A stretch of DNA of 64,000 bases from Novosphingobium profundi (GCF_020524485.1 NZ_JAIVLF010000003.1:62001-126000); one strand, 5' to 3'; shown: positions 44,737 through 54,509, numbered from the stretch's first letter. Notes: generated from the letters alone by a model not told the origin. A program made the numbers and translations.

Positions 44737-46119
44737 TTACTTCTTGGTTGCGAAGGGGTTCTTCGCGCTGCGCAGGTTGAGACGGATCGGCACCGCATCA
44801 AAGCCCAGCTCGCGCCGGATCCCGTTGATGAGATAGCGCTTGTAGCTTTCGGGCAGCATGTCGAGACGGGTCCCGAACAGGACGAAGCCCGGCGGACGGG
44901 TCTTGGCCTGCGTGATGTAGCGCAGCTTGATGCGCTTGCCGCCAGGAGCCGGCGGCGGGTTGGCCGACAGCGCATCGTCGAACCAACGGTTGAGCGCCGA
45001 GGTCGGCACGCGGCGGCTCCACGCCTCGCGGATCGAGAAGGCCGCCGCCATGAGATCGTCGAGGCCCTTTCCGGTACGGCCTGAGATTGCCATCAGCGGC
45101 ACGCCGCGCACCTGCGCCAGGCCTTCGTTGAGCGCATCGCGGATGCCGTTGAACAGCGAACTGGCGTCCTCGGCCACGTCCCACTTGTTGATCGCGATCA
45201 TCAGCGCGCGGCCTTCCTCGAGCACCATCGAGGCGATCTTGAGATCCTGGTGCTCAAGCCCGCGCGTCGCATCGAGGACGAGCACGACGACTTCGGCAAA
45301 GTCGATCGCGTGGCGCGCGTCCTGGACGGCGAGGCGCTCCAGCTTCTCGGTGACCTGCGCCTTCTTGCGCATGCCCGCCGTGTCGATCAGGCGCACCTCA
45401 CGGTCCTCGTCCGCCTTGGGATCGTGCCAGACCCAGTCGATCGCGATCGAATCGCGCGTGATCCCGGCCTCGGGGCCGGTGAGCAGGCGATCTTCCTTGA
45501 GATAGCGGTTGATGAGCGTGGACTTGCCCGCGTTGGGACGCCCGACGATGGCCAGCTTGAGGGGGCCACGCAGCAGCGCTTCCTCGTCCTCTTCCTCCAG
45601 CTCGTCCTCTTCGGGCGGCTGGAGCGGCTCGAGATGAGGGAGCAGACCTTCAAAGAGGTCGCCCATGCCCTCGCCATGCTCGGCCGAGATCGCGACCGGA
45701 TCGCCCAAGCCCAGCGAATAGGCTTCAAGCAGGCCCGATTCGCCCGCTCGCCCTTCGGCCTTATTGGCAAGGAGGATGACCGGCACCGGCGAGGCGCGCA
45801 GCCACTGCGCGATTTCCTCGTCGAGCGGGGTCAGCCCGGCGCGCGCGTCGATCACGAAGAGCGCCACGTCCGCGGTGGCGAGTGCGGCCTCGGTCTGCTG
45901 GCGCATGCGCCCGGGCAGCGTTTCGGCCTCGTCGTCCTCCCACCCGGCGGTATCCACGATGGTGAAATCGAGGCCGAGAAGGTGCGCATCGCCGAAGCGA
46001 CGGTCGCGCGTCACGCCCGGCTGATCGTCCACAAGCGCAAGGCGCTTGCCGACGAGCCGGTTGAACAGCGTGGACTTGCCGACGTTGGGTCGGCCGATGA
46101 TGATGACTTGTGGAAGCAT
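44737..46119 (-). CDS. der: Ribosome-associated GTPase Der (EngA)
   Basis: Der has two GTPase domains in tandem and works in assembly of the 50S subunit. The 460-residue protein shows both: GRPNVGKST (residues 9-17), DTAGW, NKAEG in the first (NKxD is changed to NKAE, a common variant), and GRPNAGKST, DTAGMRKKAQ, NKWD in the second. The last 90 residues form the KH-like domain. A Glu-rich linker (PPEEDELEEEDEE) separates the halves. The start at 46119 places GRPNVGKST at its usual position; a longer frame is not supported. Confidence 0.95.
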   Translation of the reverse strand: MLPQVIIIGRPNVGKSTLFNRLVGKRLALVDDQPGVTRDRRFGDAHLLGLDFTIVDTAGWEDDEAETLPGRMRQQTEAALATADVALFVIDARAGLTPLDEEIAQWLRASPVPVILLANKAEGRAGESGLLEAYSLGLGDPVAISAEHGEGMGDLFEGLLPHLEPLQPPEEDELEEEDEEALLRGPLKLAIVGRPNAGKSTLINRYLKEDRLLTGPEAGITRDSIAIDWVWHDPKADEDREVRLIDTAGMRKKAQVTEKLERLAVQDARHAIDFAEVVVLVLDATRGLEHQDLKIASMVLEEGRALMIAINKWDVAEDASSLFNGIRDALNEGLAQVRGVPLMAISGRTGKGLDDLMAAAFSIREAWSRRVPTSALNRWFDDALSANPPPAPGGKRIKLRYITQAKTRPPGFVLFGTRLDMLPESYKRYLINGIRRELGFDAVPIRLNLRSAKNPFATKK

Positions 46120-46247
46120 GATTCCCACCCGATTGGGGACTTCGGAGCGGTTTGGCAAGAACTGTGCGCAGGCAAGGCAAATTCTTACCCGCCCATTAAC
46201 CGAACCTGACAGTCCATGAATAACTATCTCCGGGCAAACCCGGAGCC

Positions 46248-46889
46248 ATGACGGAACATCGCACCGCACGGACATTCGCCGCCCGATCAGCGCTTTGCAT
46301 GGCCTTCAGCCTCGCCGCTTGGGGTCTGTTCACGGCCCCTGCCGGGGCCCGCGCCGACATCAGCGAGGTGCGCGGGCACGCCGCCTCGGGCCTGCTCGAA
46401 TGCGTGCCTTTCGCCCGCGAAGTCTCCGGAATCCGCCTTTCGGGCGATGCCTATACCTGGTGGACGCAGGCCAAGGGGCGCTATGCGAGGGGCCATACGC
46501 CGCGCGTCGGGGCCGTGATGGCGATCCGGCCGCACGGCAATTCGCACAACGGCCATGTTGCGATGGTGAGCGAAGTGATCGATTCGCGCACGGTGCTGCT
46601 CACCCACGCAAACTGGTCCTACCCCGGCAAGGTCGAGCGGGACGTGGCCGCGCTCGACGTGTCGCCCATGGGCGACTGGAGCGAAGTGCGCATCTGGTAC
46701 GGCCCGTCGCAGACGCTGGGCGCCTCGCACTGGCCGGTCGATGGCTTCATCTACAACGCGAGCCCCGACACGCAGCTTGCGCGCATGGAGGCCGCATCGG
46801 CGAATCGGAGCGAAGACACAAAGACGATCAGGGCCGCCTCCTCGTCCCGCTCCGATCCGATCGGCACCATCATCGCCGGAGCCTTCTGA
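46248..46889 (+). CDS. Exported CHAP-domain protein
   Basis: The 213-residue protein has a signal peptide (residues 12-36, ending GARA) and a CHAP domain with its catalytic residues: Cys in LLECVPFAR (about residue 52), His in NSHNGHVAMV and Asn in LLTHANWSYPGK. CHAP enzymes cut peptidoglycan amide bonds, so it is a candidate secreted endopeptidase or amidase. The C-terminal 45 residues are Ser/Ala-rich and probably disordered. It diverges from der; no partner gene is next to it. Confidence 0.8.
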   Translation: MTEHRTARTFAARSALCMAFSLAAWGLFTAPAGARADISEVRGHAASGLLECVPFAREVSGIRLSGDAYTWWTQAKGRYARGHTPRVGAVMAIRPHGNSHNGHVAMVSEVIDSRTVLLTHANWSYPGKVERDVAALDVSPMGDWSEVRIWYGPSQTLGASHWPVDGFIYNASPDTQLARMEAASANRSEDTKTIRAASSSRSDPIGTIIAGAF

Positions 46890-46924
46890 GGTCCGGCGAG
46901 GACAGCACCTTACGAATCAGACAA

Positions 46925-47212
46925 TCATGCCTTGGCCACCGGAGCGTCGTCGCCGAGGTCTTCGTACCAGGCTTCGACCGGGCCCTTCAGCTTGATCGTC
47001 AGCGGGTTGCCGTGGCGGTCGAGCGAACGGCCCGCCTGCACGCGCACCCAGCCTTCGGAAATGCAGTATTCCTCGATGTTGGTGCGCACGGTACCCTTGA
47101 AGCGGATACCGATGCCGCGCTGCAGCTTCTCCGCATCGAAGTGCGGGCTGCGCGGGTTGATCGCGATGTGATCGGGCGGCACGTCGGGGCCGGCAGTGGT
47201 CTCTTCGGTCAT
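46925..47212 (-). CDS. DUF3297-family small protein
   Basis: The 95-residue soluble protein matches a small family of unknown function found in many proteobacteria: PDHIAINPRSPHFD, then GIGIRFKG, RTNIEEYCISEGWVRV and the ending GNPLTIKLKGPVEAWYED. There is no signal peptide or membrane segment. ATG 47212 starts the family part; 23 extra residues from 47281 have no support. It is convergent with the CHAP gene and diverges from tRNA-Val. Confidence 0.8.
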   Translation of the reverse strand: MTEETTAGPDVPPDHIAINPRSPHFDAEKLQRGIGIRFKGTVRTNIEEYCISEGWVRVQAGRSLDRHGNPLTIKLKGPVEAWYEDLGDDAPVAKA

Positions 47213-47317
47213 GGGGTGCGATTTAGAGCCCCTTGCGCCCCTGTCAATCAAGCGATGAAAAAGAGGGCTTGCCAAGCCCATTTGGATCGCCTAGTGGCGC
47301 CTTCCGCACTTGGTAGC

Positions 47318-47392
47318 GGGCGCGTAGCTCAGCGGTAGAGCACACCCTTCACACGGGTGGGGTCACAGGTTCAATCCCTGTCGCGCCCACCA
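47318..47392 (+). tRNA. tRNA-Val (anticodon CAC)
   Basis: The acceptor stem GGGCGCG pairs with CGCGCCC, and CCA is encoded. The D arm has GCTCAGCGGTAGAGC, the anticodon stem CACCC/GGGTG encloses TTCACAC (anticodon CAC), and the T arm is CAGGTTCAATCCCTG. Length 75. Confidence 0.98.
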
Positions 47393-47521
47393 TCCTCACC
47401 GGATGGTTTCGACATTCGCACCAAGGCGACTTTCCCGATATTTGCAGATTGCGCGACATCAATAGGCATTCGTGCGCCCTGGTGTATCCTGCCTCCCATC
47501 ATTCCTTGGGAGAGATACGCC

Positions 47522-47713
47522 ATGTTCAAGGCCAATGTCGGCGGGATCGACCGCCTGCTTCGCATCGCGCTTGGTATCGTTCTGATCGCGCTGGTTTTTG
47601 TTGGACCCAAGACGCCGTGGGGCTGGATCGGCGTGATCCCGCTCGTCACCGGGTTCGTGCGGATCTGCCCGCTCTATACGCTCCTGGGGATTCGCACCTG
47701 TCCCAGAGACTGA
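47522..47713 (+). CDS. DUF2892-family small membrane protein
   Basis: The 63-residue protein opens with [17 protein letters not shown], the DUF2892 signature, has two hydrophobic segments ([14 protein letters not shown] and [22 protein letters not shown]) and contains CPLYTLLGI with the conserved Cys. Such proteins resemble the membrane part of YgaP. Its role is unknown. The start has GGGAGAG upstream, and the serS gene follows 64 bases later. Confidence 0.85.
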   Translation: MFKANVGGIDRLLRIALGIVLIALVFVGPKTPWGWIGVIPLVTGFVRICPLYTLLGIRTCPRD

Positions 47714-47777
47714 CGCCTGCACCACAGGCGCGTTCTCCCGCTTGCGCCGGCACGGCGGAGGCGGCATAGCCCGCCCC

Positions 47778-49058
47778 ATGCACGATATCCGTTCGATCCG
47801 CGAGAATCCCGCAGCCTTCGACGCCGGCATGGCGCGTCGCTCGGTGGAGCCGCAGTCCGCCCAGATCCTGGCCCTCGACGAGCAGCGCCGCGCGCTCGCC
47901 ACCCGCGCGCAGGAAGGCCAGAGCCGCCGCAACGAGGCGTCCAAGGCCATCGGCAAGGCCATGGGCCAGGGCGACACCGCGACCGCCGAGGCGCTCAAGG
48001 CCGAAGTCGCCGCGCTCAAGGAAAGCCTGCCCGCGCTCGAGGCCGAGGAAAAGGCGGTGACCGCGCAGCTCAACGAGCTGCTGGCCGCGCTCCCCAACAT
48101 CCCCGTCGATGAGGTGCCCGAGGGCGCGGACGAGAACGACAACGTCGAAGTCGCCAAGTGGGGCACGCCGGGCACCTACGCCTTCACGCCCAGGGAACAC
48201 GCCGACATCGGCCCCGCGCTCGGCCTCGACTTCGAGACCGGCGCCAAGATCTCGGGCGCGCGTTTCACCTTCCTCAAGGGCCAGATGGCGCGTCTCCACC
48301 GCGCGCTCGCGCAGTTCATGCTCGACACGCAGACCTCAACGAACGGCTTCATGGAATGCAACGTGCCGCTGCTCGTCAAGGACGAGACCGCCTACGGCAC
48401 CGGCCAGTTGCCCAAGTTCTCGGAAGATCTGTTCCAGACCACCGATGGCCGCTGGCTGATTCCGACCGCCGAGGTTTCCCTGACGAATGCGGTGCAAGGT
48501 GAGATCGTCGACAACGCGGAATTGCCGCTGCGCATGACCGCACTCACCCCCTGCTTCCGCTCCGAGGCGGGCGCGGCGGGGCGCGACACGCGCGGCTTCA
48601 TCCGCCAGCACCAGTTCGAGAAGGTCGAGCTTGTCACCGTGTGCCGCCCCGAGGAGAGCGAAGCCGAGCACGAGAAGATGGTGGCTGCGGCCGAAGGCAT
48701 CCTCCAGGCGCTGGAGCTCCCCTACCGCAAGGTGCTGCTGTGCAGCGGCGACATGGGCGCGACCGCGAAGAAGACCTTCGACCTTGAAGTCTGGCTGCCC
48801 GGTCAGGGCGCCTACCGCGAGATCAGCTCGATCTCGAACTGCGGCGACTTCCAGGCCCGCCGCATGAACGCGCGCTACAAGCCCGAAGGCTCCAAGAAGA
48901 CCGAGTTCCTGCACACGCTCAACGGCTCGGGCCTTGCCGTGGGCCGCACCCTTGTCGCCGTGCTGGAGAACTACCAGCAGGAGGACGGCACGGTGCGCGT
49001 GCCTGACGTGCTCAAGCCCTGGATGGGCGGCCTCGAGGTCCTCACCCCGCGCAGCTGA
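47778..49058 (+). CDS. serS: Seryl-tRNA synthetase
   Basis: The enzyme charges tRNA-Ser (and tRNA-Sec if present). The 426-residue class II synthetase has the N-terminal coiled-coil tRNA arm (about residues 30-105), motif 2 ([30 protein letters not shown]) and motif 3 ([20 protein letters not shown]). The start at 47778 gives the usual opening [11 protein letters not shown]. surE and the dipM-like gene follow on the same strand. Confidence 0.97.
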   Translation: MHDIRSIRENPAAFDAGMARRSVEPQSAQILALDEQRRALATRAQEGQSRRNEASKAIGKAMGQGDTATAEALKAEVAALKESLPALEAEEKAVTAQLNELLAALPNIPVDEVPEGADENDNVEVAKWGTPGTYAFTPREHADIGPALGLDFETGAKISGARFTFLKGQMARLHRALAQFMLDTQTSTNGFMECNVPLLVKDETAYGTGQLPKFSEDLFQTTDGRWLIPTAEVSLTNAVQGEIVDNAELPLRMTALTPCFRSEAGAAGRDTRGFIRQHQFEKVELVTVCRPEESEAEHEKMVAAAEGILQALELPYRKVLLCSGDMGATAKKTFDLEVWLPGQGAYREISSISNCGDFQARRMNARYKPEGSKKTEFLHTLNGSGLAVGRTLVAVLENYQQEDGTVRVPDVLKPWMGGLEVLTPRS

Positions 49059-49136
49059 GGCAGGTGACGGGGCCCCTGCAGCGGGCCCCGCCCTTCCCGC
49101 CCCCGACCTATCACCGACTGCCCTTGCGAGATTTCC

Positions 49137-49901
49137 ATGCGTATCCTCCTCACCAACGACGATGGCATCAACGCCCCCGGACTCTATGTGCTGGAGAAGA
49201 TCGCCGCCCAACTTTCGGACGACATCTGGATCTGCGCGCCGAGCGAGGAGCAGTCGGGGGCGGGCCACTCGCTCACGCTCAATCGGCCGGTGCGCCTGCG
49301 CGAACATGCCCCGCGCCGCTTTTCGGTCACGGGCACGCCCACCGATTCGGTGACGATGGCGCTGCGCAAGGTGATGCCCGGCAAGCCCGACCTCATCCTC
49401 TCGGGCGTCAATCGCGGCGCGAACCTGGGCGATGACATTACCTACTCGGGCACCGTCTCGGCGGCGATGGAAGGTGCGATGGCGGGCATTCCCGCGATTG
49501 CGCTCAGCCAGCTCATCGCCCGCAACGATTCCGGCCACGACGTCAGCTTCTCGGCCGCCGAGGAATGGGGGGCCAAGGTGCTGAAGCCTCTCATGGATGC
49601 CGAGTTCGCCCCGCGCACCCTCCTCAACGTCAACTTCCCCGCGCTGCCGGGCAAGGACGTGAAGGGCGTGCGCGTCGTGCGTCAGGGCTTCCACGACTAC
49701 GCGCGCGGCACGCTGATCGAATCGGTCGATCCGCGCGGCTTCCCCTACTTCTGGTTCGGCCTTCAGGGCATCGAGCACACGATCGGCGCCAACACCGACC
49801 TTGAAGCCACCTCGGAAGGCTTCGTTTCGGTCACCCCGCTCCAGCTCGACCTGACGCACGAGGCCTCGCTCGCCGCGCTTGCCCAGCGTTTCGAGGCATG
49901 A
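49137..49901 (+). CDS. surE: 5'-nucleotidase SurE
   Basis: SurE removes phosphate from nucleoside monophosphates and exopolyphosphate. The 254-residue protein has the metal site at the start (MRILLTNDDGINAPGL, D-D pair), the Ser-rich loop APSEEQSGAGHSLT, and SGVNRGANLGDDITYSGTVSAAMEG, all conserved in SurE. It overlaps the next gene by four bases (ATGA), so the two are coupled. Confidence 0.96.
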   Translation: MRILLTNDDGINAPGLYVLEKIAAQLSDDIWICAPSEEQSGAGHSLTLNRPVRLREHAPRRFSVTGTPTDSVTMALRKVMPGKPDLILSGVNRGANLGDDITYSGTVSAAMEGAMAGIPAIALSQLIARNDSGHDVSFSAAEEWGAKVLKPLMDAEFAPRTLLNVNFPALPGKDVKGVRVVRQGFHDYARGTLIESVDPRGFPYFWFGLQGIEHTIGANTDLEATSEGFVSVTPLQLDLTHEASLAALAQRFEA

Positions 49902-51109
49902 GGCATCTCACCGGGGCGCTGGCCCTCGCGCTGGCCCTGCCCGCTGTCGCCGTTGCCGCGCCTGCGTCTCAGGAACGCACGCATGTCGTCGAGCCCGGCG
50001 AAACGCTCAACGGCATCGCCAACCGCGCAGGAATCTCGCCCGACGCGCTGGCGCGCGCCAACGGGCTGGAGCCGCCCTATATCGTGCGCCTTGGCCAGAG
50101 CCTGACCATCCCGCGCAGCGCCGCCACGCCCCGAGCCCCGCTCCCCCGGGAGGCGCGCACCTACACGGTCACCTCGGGTGAGACCCTGAACGGCATCGCC
50201 AACCGCACCGGCGTCTCCCCGGCCGAGCTCGCCCGGGCCAACGGCATTGCCGAGCCTTATGTGGTGCGTATCGGGCAGACGCTCACCATTCCGGGCACAC
50301 AGGCTCCCAAGACGCAACCCGCTCCCGCTCCCGCTCCCGCTCCGGCGACGCAGGCCGCCCCCGAATTCAAGGGCGAAACCTACCTCGTGAAGAGCGGCGA
50401 GACGCTGGGCGGCATCGCCCAGCGCACCGGCGTCGCGCGCGTGCTGATCGCCGAGGCCAACGGGCTCGAGCCGCCCTACGTCGTCAAGGTCGGCCAGCGC
50501 CTCGCCATTCCGCGCACCCGCCGCCACACCGTCGCCAAGGGCGACAGCGGCTTCTCCATCGCGCTTGAATACGGCGTGCCCTGGGACGCCATTGCCGTCG
50601 CCAGCGGGGTTGAACCGGATGCCCCCGTGCGGCCCGGGCAGGAACTCGTCATTCCCTCGCTTGTCGCGGCCAAGGCCAGTCCGGCGCCTGCGCAGGCAGA
50701 CACGGCGCCCAGGCCCGCAGCCCCTGTCACGAACGCTCGCTTCCTCTGGCCGGTAAAAGGCCCGATCACCAAGGGCTTCAAGACCGGGAGCGACTACCAC
50801 GACGGGCTCGACATCAAGGCCGCGCGCGGCACGATGGTGCGCGCCGCTGCAGCTGGAACCGTGCGGTTTGCGGGGCTGGAAAAGGAGCAGTTCGGCAACC
50901 TGGTCGTCCTCGACCATGGCGAGGGCTGGTTCACCGCCTACGCCTTCCTCAGCCGCATCACCGTCAAGAACGGCACCAACGTCGCGAAGGGTGAGCGCAT
51001 TGGCCTCGTCGGCGATACGGGCGAAGCGAAAGGCAACGAGCTCCACTTCGAGATTCGCCACGACGGCACGCCGGTGAACCCGGTGGACGAATTGCCCAAG
51101 GCTCCCTAA
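49898..51109 (+). CDS. dipM: LysM/M23 protein, DipM/NlpD-like, degenerate LytM domain
   Basis: The 403-residue exported protein has a signal peptide, three clear LysM repeats (TLNGIANRAGISPDALARANG, about 37; TLNGIANRTGVSPAELARANG, about 98; TLGGIAQRTGVARVLIAEANG, about 172), a weaker fourth (SGFSIALEYGVPWDAIAVASG), a Pro/Ala linker, and a C-terminal LytM (M23) domain. In the LytM part the metal ligands H301, D305 and H383 remain (HDGLD; NELHFE), but the catalytic His of YAH is Phe (F350) and the first His of HLH is Glu. That fits a non-enzymatic regulator of amidases such as DipM or NlpD at the septum. surE precedes it with overlap. The gene name is given by analogy. Confidence 0.75.
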   Translation: MRHLTGALALALALPAVAVAAPASQERTHVVEPGETLNGIANRAGISPDALARANGLEPPYIVRLGQSLTIPRSAATPRAPLPREARTYTVTSGETLNGIANRTGVSPAELARANGIAEPYVVRIGQTLTIPGTQAPKTQPAPAPAPAPATQAAPEFKGETYLVKSGETLGGIAQRTGVARVLIAEANGLEPPYVVKVGQRLAIPRTRRHTVAKGDSGFSIALEYGVPWDAIAVASGVEPDAPVRPGQELVIPSLVAAKASPAPAQADTAPRPAAPVTNARFLWPVKGPITKGFKTGSDYHDGLDIKAARGTMVRAAAAGTVRFAGLEKEQFGNLVVLDHGEGWFTAYAFLSRITVKNGTNVAKGERIGLVGDTGEAKGNELHFEIRHDGTPVNPVDELPKAP

Positions 51110-51120
51110 GCCTTGGCCCC

Positions 51121-52185
51121 ATGCTGAAATCACAGCGCCCCCGGCGACGCCCCCTTCCCGCCATGTTCAAGCCGCTGCGCCGCGCGCTCGCCGTGCCGGT
51201 CTGGGCGGACGTGGCGCTGCGCATCGGGGCGGCGCTCGCGCTGATCTCGATCGTCGTGCTGGTCCACTGGCTCGACCGCGATGGCCTGCGCGACAGCTTC
51301 GATGGCGAAGTCAGCTTCCTCGACGTCGTCTATTTCACGATGATCTCGATCACCACGACCGGCTTTGGCGACATCGCGCCGGTCAGCGACAAGTCGCGGT
51401 TGGTCGAAGCGATCATCGTCACCCCGATCCGGCTGGCCGTCATCTACATCTTCGTCGGCACGGCCTACAATTTCATCATCAAGCGCAGCTGGGAGAAGTG
51501 GCGCATGAAGCGCATCCAGGAACGCCTCGAGGACCATATCGTCGTGCTCGGCTACGGCGTCAGCGGCTCCGAAGCGGTGGCCGAGCTGATCGCCCGCGAC
51601 ACCGACCCCTCGTGCATCGTCGTCATCGACCCCTCCCCGGCACGCCTCGCGCTGGCCGAACAGGCGGGGTGCAACGTGCTGGAGGGCGACGCCACCCGCG
51701 ACGAGACGCTGAGCGCGGTGCGCATCAACCGCGCGCGCACGGTCCTGGTCTCGGCCGGGCGCGATGATACCACCATCCTCATCATCCTGACCGCCCGCCA
51801 CATGGCGCCCAAGGTGCCGATTACCGCGGTCGTGCGTGCGGACGACAACGAATTGCTCGCTCGCCAGGCCGGCGCGGACAACGTCATCAACCCGGTGCGC
51901 TTCACAGGTCTGCTGCTGGCGGGTTCCGCCGAGGGCAAGCATATCTCGGAATACCTCTCCGACCTCGCCTCGGTCACCGGCCGGGTCCAGCTTGTCGAGC
52001 GCCCCGTTACCAAGGGCGAAATCGGGCGCCCCCTCGCCGAGATCACCACCGGCAAGGGCCTTCGCATCTATCGCGGCACCAGGGCCATCGGCTTCTGGCA
52101 GGACGAGGCGCACACGCTGGAGCCGGGCGATGTCATCGTCGAGATCAGCTCCACGGGTTGGGAAGAGGACGATCCCAGACCCTGA
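51121..52185 (+). CDS. Two-helix potassium channel with RCK (TrkA) domains
   Basis: The 354-residue protein has two membrane helices flanking a pore loop. The loop reads TTTGFGD (residues 78-84), a variant of the potassium filter TVGYGD. A cytoplasmic TrkA_N/RCK domain follows (HIVVLGYGVSGSEAVAELIARD, a nucleotide-binding Gly pattern GYGVSG), then a TrkA_C domain (VERPVTKGEIGRPLAEITTGKGLRIYRG). This is the MthK-like arrangement in which ligand binding opens the pore. It follows the dipM-like gene by 11 bases and may be co-transcribed. A second possible start is ATG 51163. Confidence 0.85.
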   Translation: MLKSQRPRRRPLPAMFKPLRRALAVPVWADVALRIGAALALISIVVLVHWLDRDGLRDSFDGEVSFLDVVYFTMISITTTGFGDIAPVSDKSRLVEAIIVTPIRLAVIYIFVGTAYNFIIKRSWEKWRMKRIQERLEDHIVVLGYGVSGSEAVAELIARDTDPSCIVVIDPSPARLALAEQAGCNVLEGDATRDETLSAVRINRARTVLVSAGRDDTTILIILTARHMAPKVPITAVVRADDNELLARQAGADNVINPVRFTGLLLAGSAEGKHISEYLSDLASVTGRVQLVERPVTKGEIGRPLAEITTGKGLRIYRGTRAIGFWQDEAHTLEPGDVIVEISSTGWEEDDPRP

Positions 52186-52200
52186 TCCCGGTCAGGAGCC

Positions 52201-52590
52201 TCAGCCCAAGAGCCAGAACACCACCGCCATCGCAAGGTAGATCACCGGCCAGAACAGGCAGTCCGCCAGGAACTGGGGCGCCTGGGTGCGGTTGCGCGAA
52301 TTGGTGATCCACACCGCCGGGATCACGAAGGCGAGCGCGATGCCGCCGGTCTGCATGAAGTAGAGCCAGGGCTTGGCCTCCAGCGTTGCCGCGCCGATCC
52401 GGGCAAAGGAATGGCCGAACATGGCTGCCGCGAGGAAACAGGCGAGCGTGACCCCGACATAGGCCCCCACGCGGCGGGCCGGACGCGGCTGAAAGCGCCT
52501 CTCCTGCAGCGGAAGGCCATTCCACAACAGGCCGATGACCATCGCCACGATCGTCGCCAGCACCACTGCCAGCCAGTTTACAGGACCCAT
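52201..52590 (-). CDS. DUF1761-family membrane protein
   Basis: The 129-residue protein opens with GPVNWLAVVLATIVAMVIGLLWNG, the DUF1761 signature, and has four hydrophobic segments. Function unknown. The start at 52590 has GAGGAAAGAG on the minus strand right upstream. It converges with the channel gene and diverges from rimO, with the intervening gap of about 150 bases carrying both promoters. Confidence 0.8.
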   Translation of the reverse strand: MGPVNWLAVVLATIVAMVIGLLWNGLPLQERRFQPRPARRVGAYVGVTLACFLAAAMFGHSFARIGAATLEAKPWLYFMQTGGIALAFVIPAVWITNSRNRTQAPQFLADCLFWPVIYLAMAVVFWLLG

Positions 52591-52738
52591 CTCTTTCCTC
52601 GTTCTTCGGAATTGCCCTGTCCTTGCAGCCTGAGCCTTGGGAAACAAGGCCTTGGCCCTCGTGAACTCCACAGGTCGCGACCAAGCGTTCGTTTTGCGTG
52701 ACTCCGCGCCGCAAAGCGCGTATCGGGCGCCCCATCCC

Positions 52739-54145
52739 ATGGCTATTGAAATTCCCTCTCCGCCCAAGGTCGGCATGGTCAGCCTCGGCTGCCCCAAGGC
52801 GCTCGTCGATTCCGAGCGTATCCTCACGCGTCTGCGTGCCGACGGCTATACGATGAGCCCCGACTATGCGGGTGCCGACGTCGTCCTCGTCAACACCTGC
52901 GGCTTTCTCGATTCCGCCAAGGAGGAAAGCCTTGCCGCGATCGGCGAAGCGATGGCCGAAAACGGCCGCGTGATCGTCACCGGCTGCATGGGCAACGAGG
53001 CCGATGCGATCCGCGCGCGCTTCCCCGACGTGCTCGCCATCACCGGCGCGCACCAGTACGAGGACGTGGTGGGCGCCGTCCACGACGCAGCCCCGCCGGA
53101 GCTTTCGCCCTACGTCGATCTTATCCCCCAGGCGCGCGGCGGCGAATTCACCACCGACAGCGCCGATGGCGGCATCAAGCTGACCCCGCGCCACTACGGC
53201 TATCTCAAGATTTCCGAGGGCTGCAACCACGCCTGCTCGTTCTGCATCATCCCTTCGCTGCGCGGCAAGCTCGCCAGTCGGCGGATCGACGCGGTCCTGC
53301 GCGAGGCGGAGAAGCTGGTCCAGGCCGGCACGCGCGAGCTGCTCGTCATCAGCCAGGACACTTCGGCCTATGGCGTCGATGTGCGCCACGAGGAACGCAC
53401 CTGGAAGGACCACGCGGTCCGCACCCACATGACCGACCTCGCGCGCGAGCTGGGTCAGCTGACCGACGCCAGCGGCCAGCGCCCCTGGGTGCGCCTGCAC
53501 TACGTCTACCCCTACCCGCACGTCGACCAGGTCATCCCGCTGATGGCCGAGGGGCTGATCACGCCCTACCTCGACATTCCCTTCCAGCACGCCGCGCCGT
53601 CTGTCCTCAAGTCGATGAAGCGCCCGGCGAACGAGGCCAAGGTCCTCGACCGCCTGCGCTCCTGGCGCGAGATCTGCCCCGACATCGCAATCCGCTCCAG
53701 CTTCGTGGTCGGCTTCCCCGGCGAGACCGAGGCCGATTTCGAGTACCTGCTCGACTGGCTCGACGAGGCCCAGCTCGACCGTGTCGGCGCGTTCCGCTTC
53801 GAACCCGTCGAAGGCGCGGCCGCGAACGACCTTCCGGGCGCCGTACCCGAAGAGGTCAAGGAAGAGCGTTACGCGCGCATCATGGAGAAGACCGCCGCCA
53901 TCAGCGCGGCCAAGCTCCAGGCCAAGATCGGCCGCGTACTCCCCGTCATCATCGACGAGGTCGGTGCGCCCGACGAGGATGGCGATGTCGGTGCAACCGG
54001 CCGCTCGCAGGCCGACGCGCCGGAGATTGACGGCGCTGTGTACCTGCGCGACGTCGACCCGAATCTGGCTCCGGGCGACATCGTTGCAGTGCACATTGAA
54101 GACGCCGACGAGCACGATCTGTTCGGCGCCATCGCCCAGGCGTAA
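52739..54145 (+). CDS. rimO: Ribosomal protein S12 methylthiotransferase RimO
   Basis: RimO adds a methylthio group to an Asp of ribosomal protein S12. The 468-residue protein has the UPF0004 domain ([19 protein letters not shown] with its cluster-binding Cys residues in [13 protein letters not shown] and [10 protein letters not shown]), the radical-SAM motif [17 protein letters not shown] (CX3CX2C), and the C-terminal TRAM domain. The phrase [11 protein letters not shown] marks RimO rather than MiaB. Start ATG 52739 fits the family; the longer frame is not supported. A terminator follows. Confidence 0.96.
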   Translation: MAIEIPSPPKVGMVSLGCPKALVDSERILTRLRADGYTMSPDYAGADVVLVNTCGFLDSAKEESLAAIGEAMAENGRVIVTGCMGNEADAIRARFPDVLAITGAHQYEDVVGAVHDAAPPELSPYVDLIPQARGGEFTTDSADGGIKLTPRHYGYLKISEGCNHACSFCIIPSLRGKLASRRIDAVLREAEKLVQAGTRELLVISQDTSAYGVDVRHEERTWKDHAVRTHMTDLARELGQLTDASGQRPWVRLHYVYPYPHVDQVIPLMAEGLITPYLDIPFQHAAPSVLKSMKRPANEAKVLDRLRSWREICPDIAIRSSFVVGFPGETEADFEYLLDWLDEAQLDRVGAFRFEPVEGAAANDLPGAVPEEVKEERYARIMEKTAAISAAKLQAKIGRVLPVIIDEVGAPDEDGDVGATGRSQADAPEIDGAVYLRDVDPNLAPGDIVAVHIEDADEHDLFGAIAQA

Positions 54146-54164
54146 TACTATAGTCGAACTTGGT

Positions 54165-54197
54165 AGGACTCCGCGCCCGGCGCGGGGTCCTTTTTCG
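54165..54197 (+). terminator. Rho-independent terminator of rimO
   Basis: AGGAC-T-CCGCGC-CCG-GCGCGG-G-GTCCT followed by TTTTTCG: an 11-bp stem with one T-G pair, 20 bases behind the rimO stop. Confidence 0.9.
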
Positions 54198-54389
54198 TAT
54201 CTGCACGATGCAGAATAAGGGCTACTAATCAGATACTTGGCAGGTTAAGATCGAGGAAAGACGCATTTCATGCACCATTCGATTGCGCAGAACGCAATGT
54301 TGCCAGCTTTTTTCGCATTTGCAGCGAAGCCCGTCCCGGCGCATACAGAATGCGCCTTTCAGGCATCCTCTCCCAAAAAACTTCCATAG
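54198..54389 (+). other. Candidate small transcription unit with 39-aa frame
   Basis: This stretch sits between two terminators (rimO's, ending at 54197, and its own at 54388-54416), so it may be transcribed on its own. A frame of 39 codons runs from ATG 54270 to TAG 54389 (start MHHSIAQNAMLPAFFAF), with CGAGGAAAG 10-15 bases before it. The sequence is lower in GC than its neighbours and the peptide resembles no family I know. It may be a short peptide gene or, equally well, a small regulatory RNA whose only structure is the final terminator. Confidence 0.4.
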
Positions 54390-54416
54390 GCTGGCCTTCG
54401 GGCCGGCCTTTTTTTT
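54388..54416 (+). terminator. Strong rho-independent terminator, UUCG loop
   Basis: AGGCTGGCC-TTCG-GGCCGGCCT (one T-G pair) closed by a very stable UUCG tetraloop and followed by TTTTTTTTG. It ends the small unit at 54198-54389, not a known gene. Confidence 0.95.
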
Positions 54417-54509
54417 GCCCTGCGGTCAGAGCCATTTTTCGCAGCGCGAAACAGGCCCTTGCGCCTGCGGGGTCTGGCCCCCTGCGGCCATTTGGCCTAG
54501 CGAGGGGAC

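Noticed and set aside
50310..50345. Short tandem repeat GCTCCC as a possible CRISPR or regulatory repeat
   Set aside because: It is in-frame coding for a Pro-Ala linker in the dipM-like protein.
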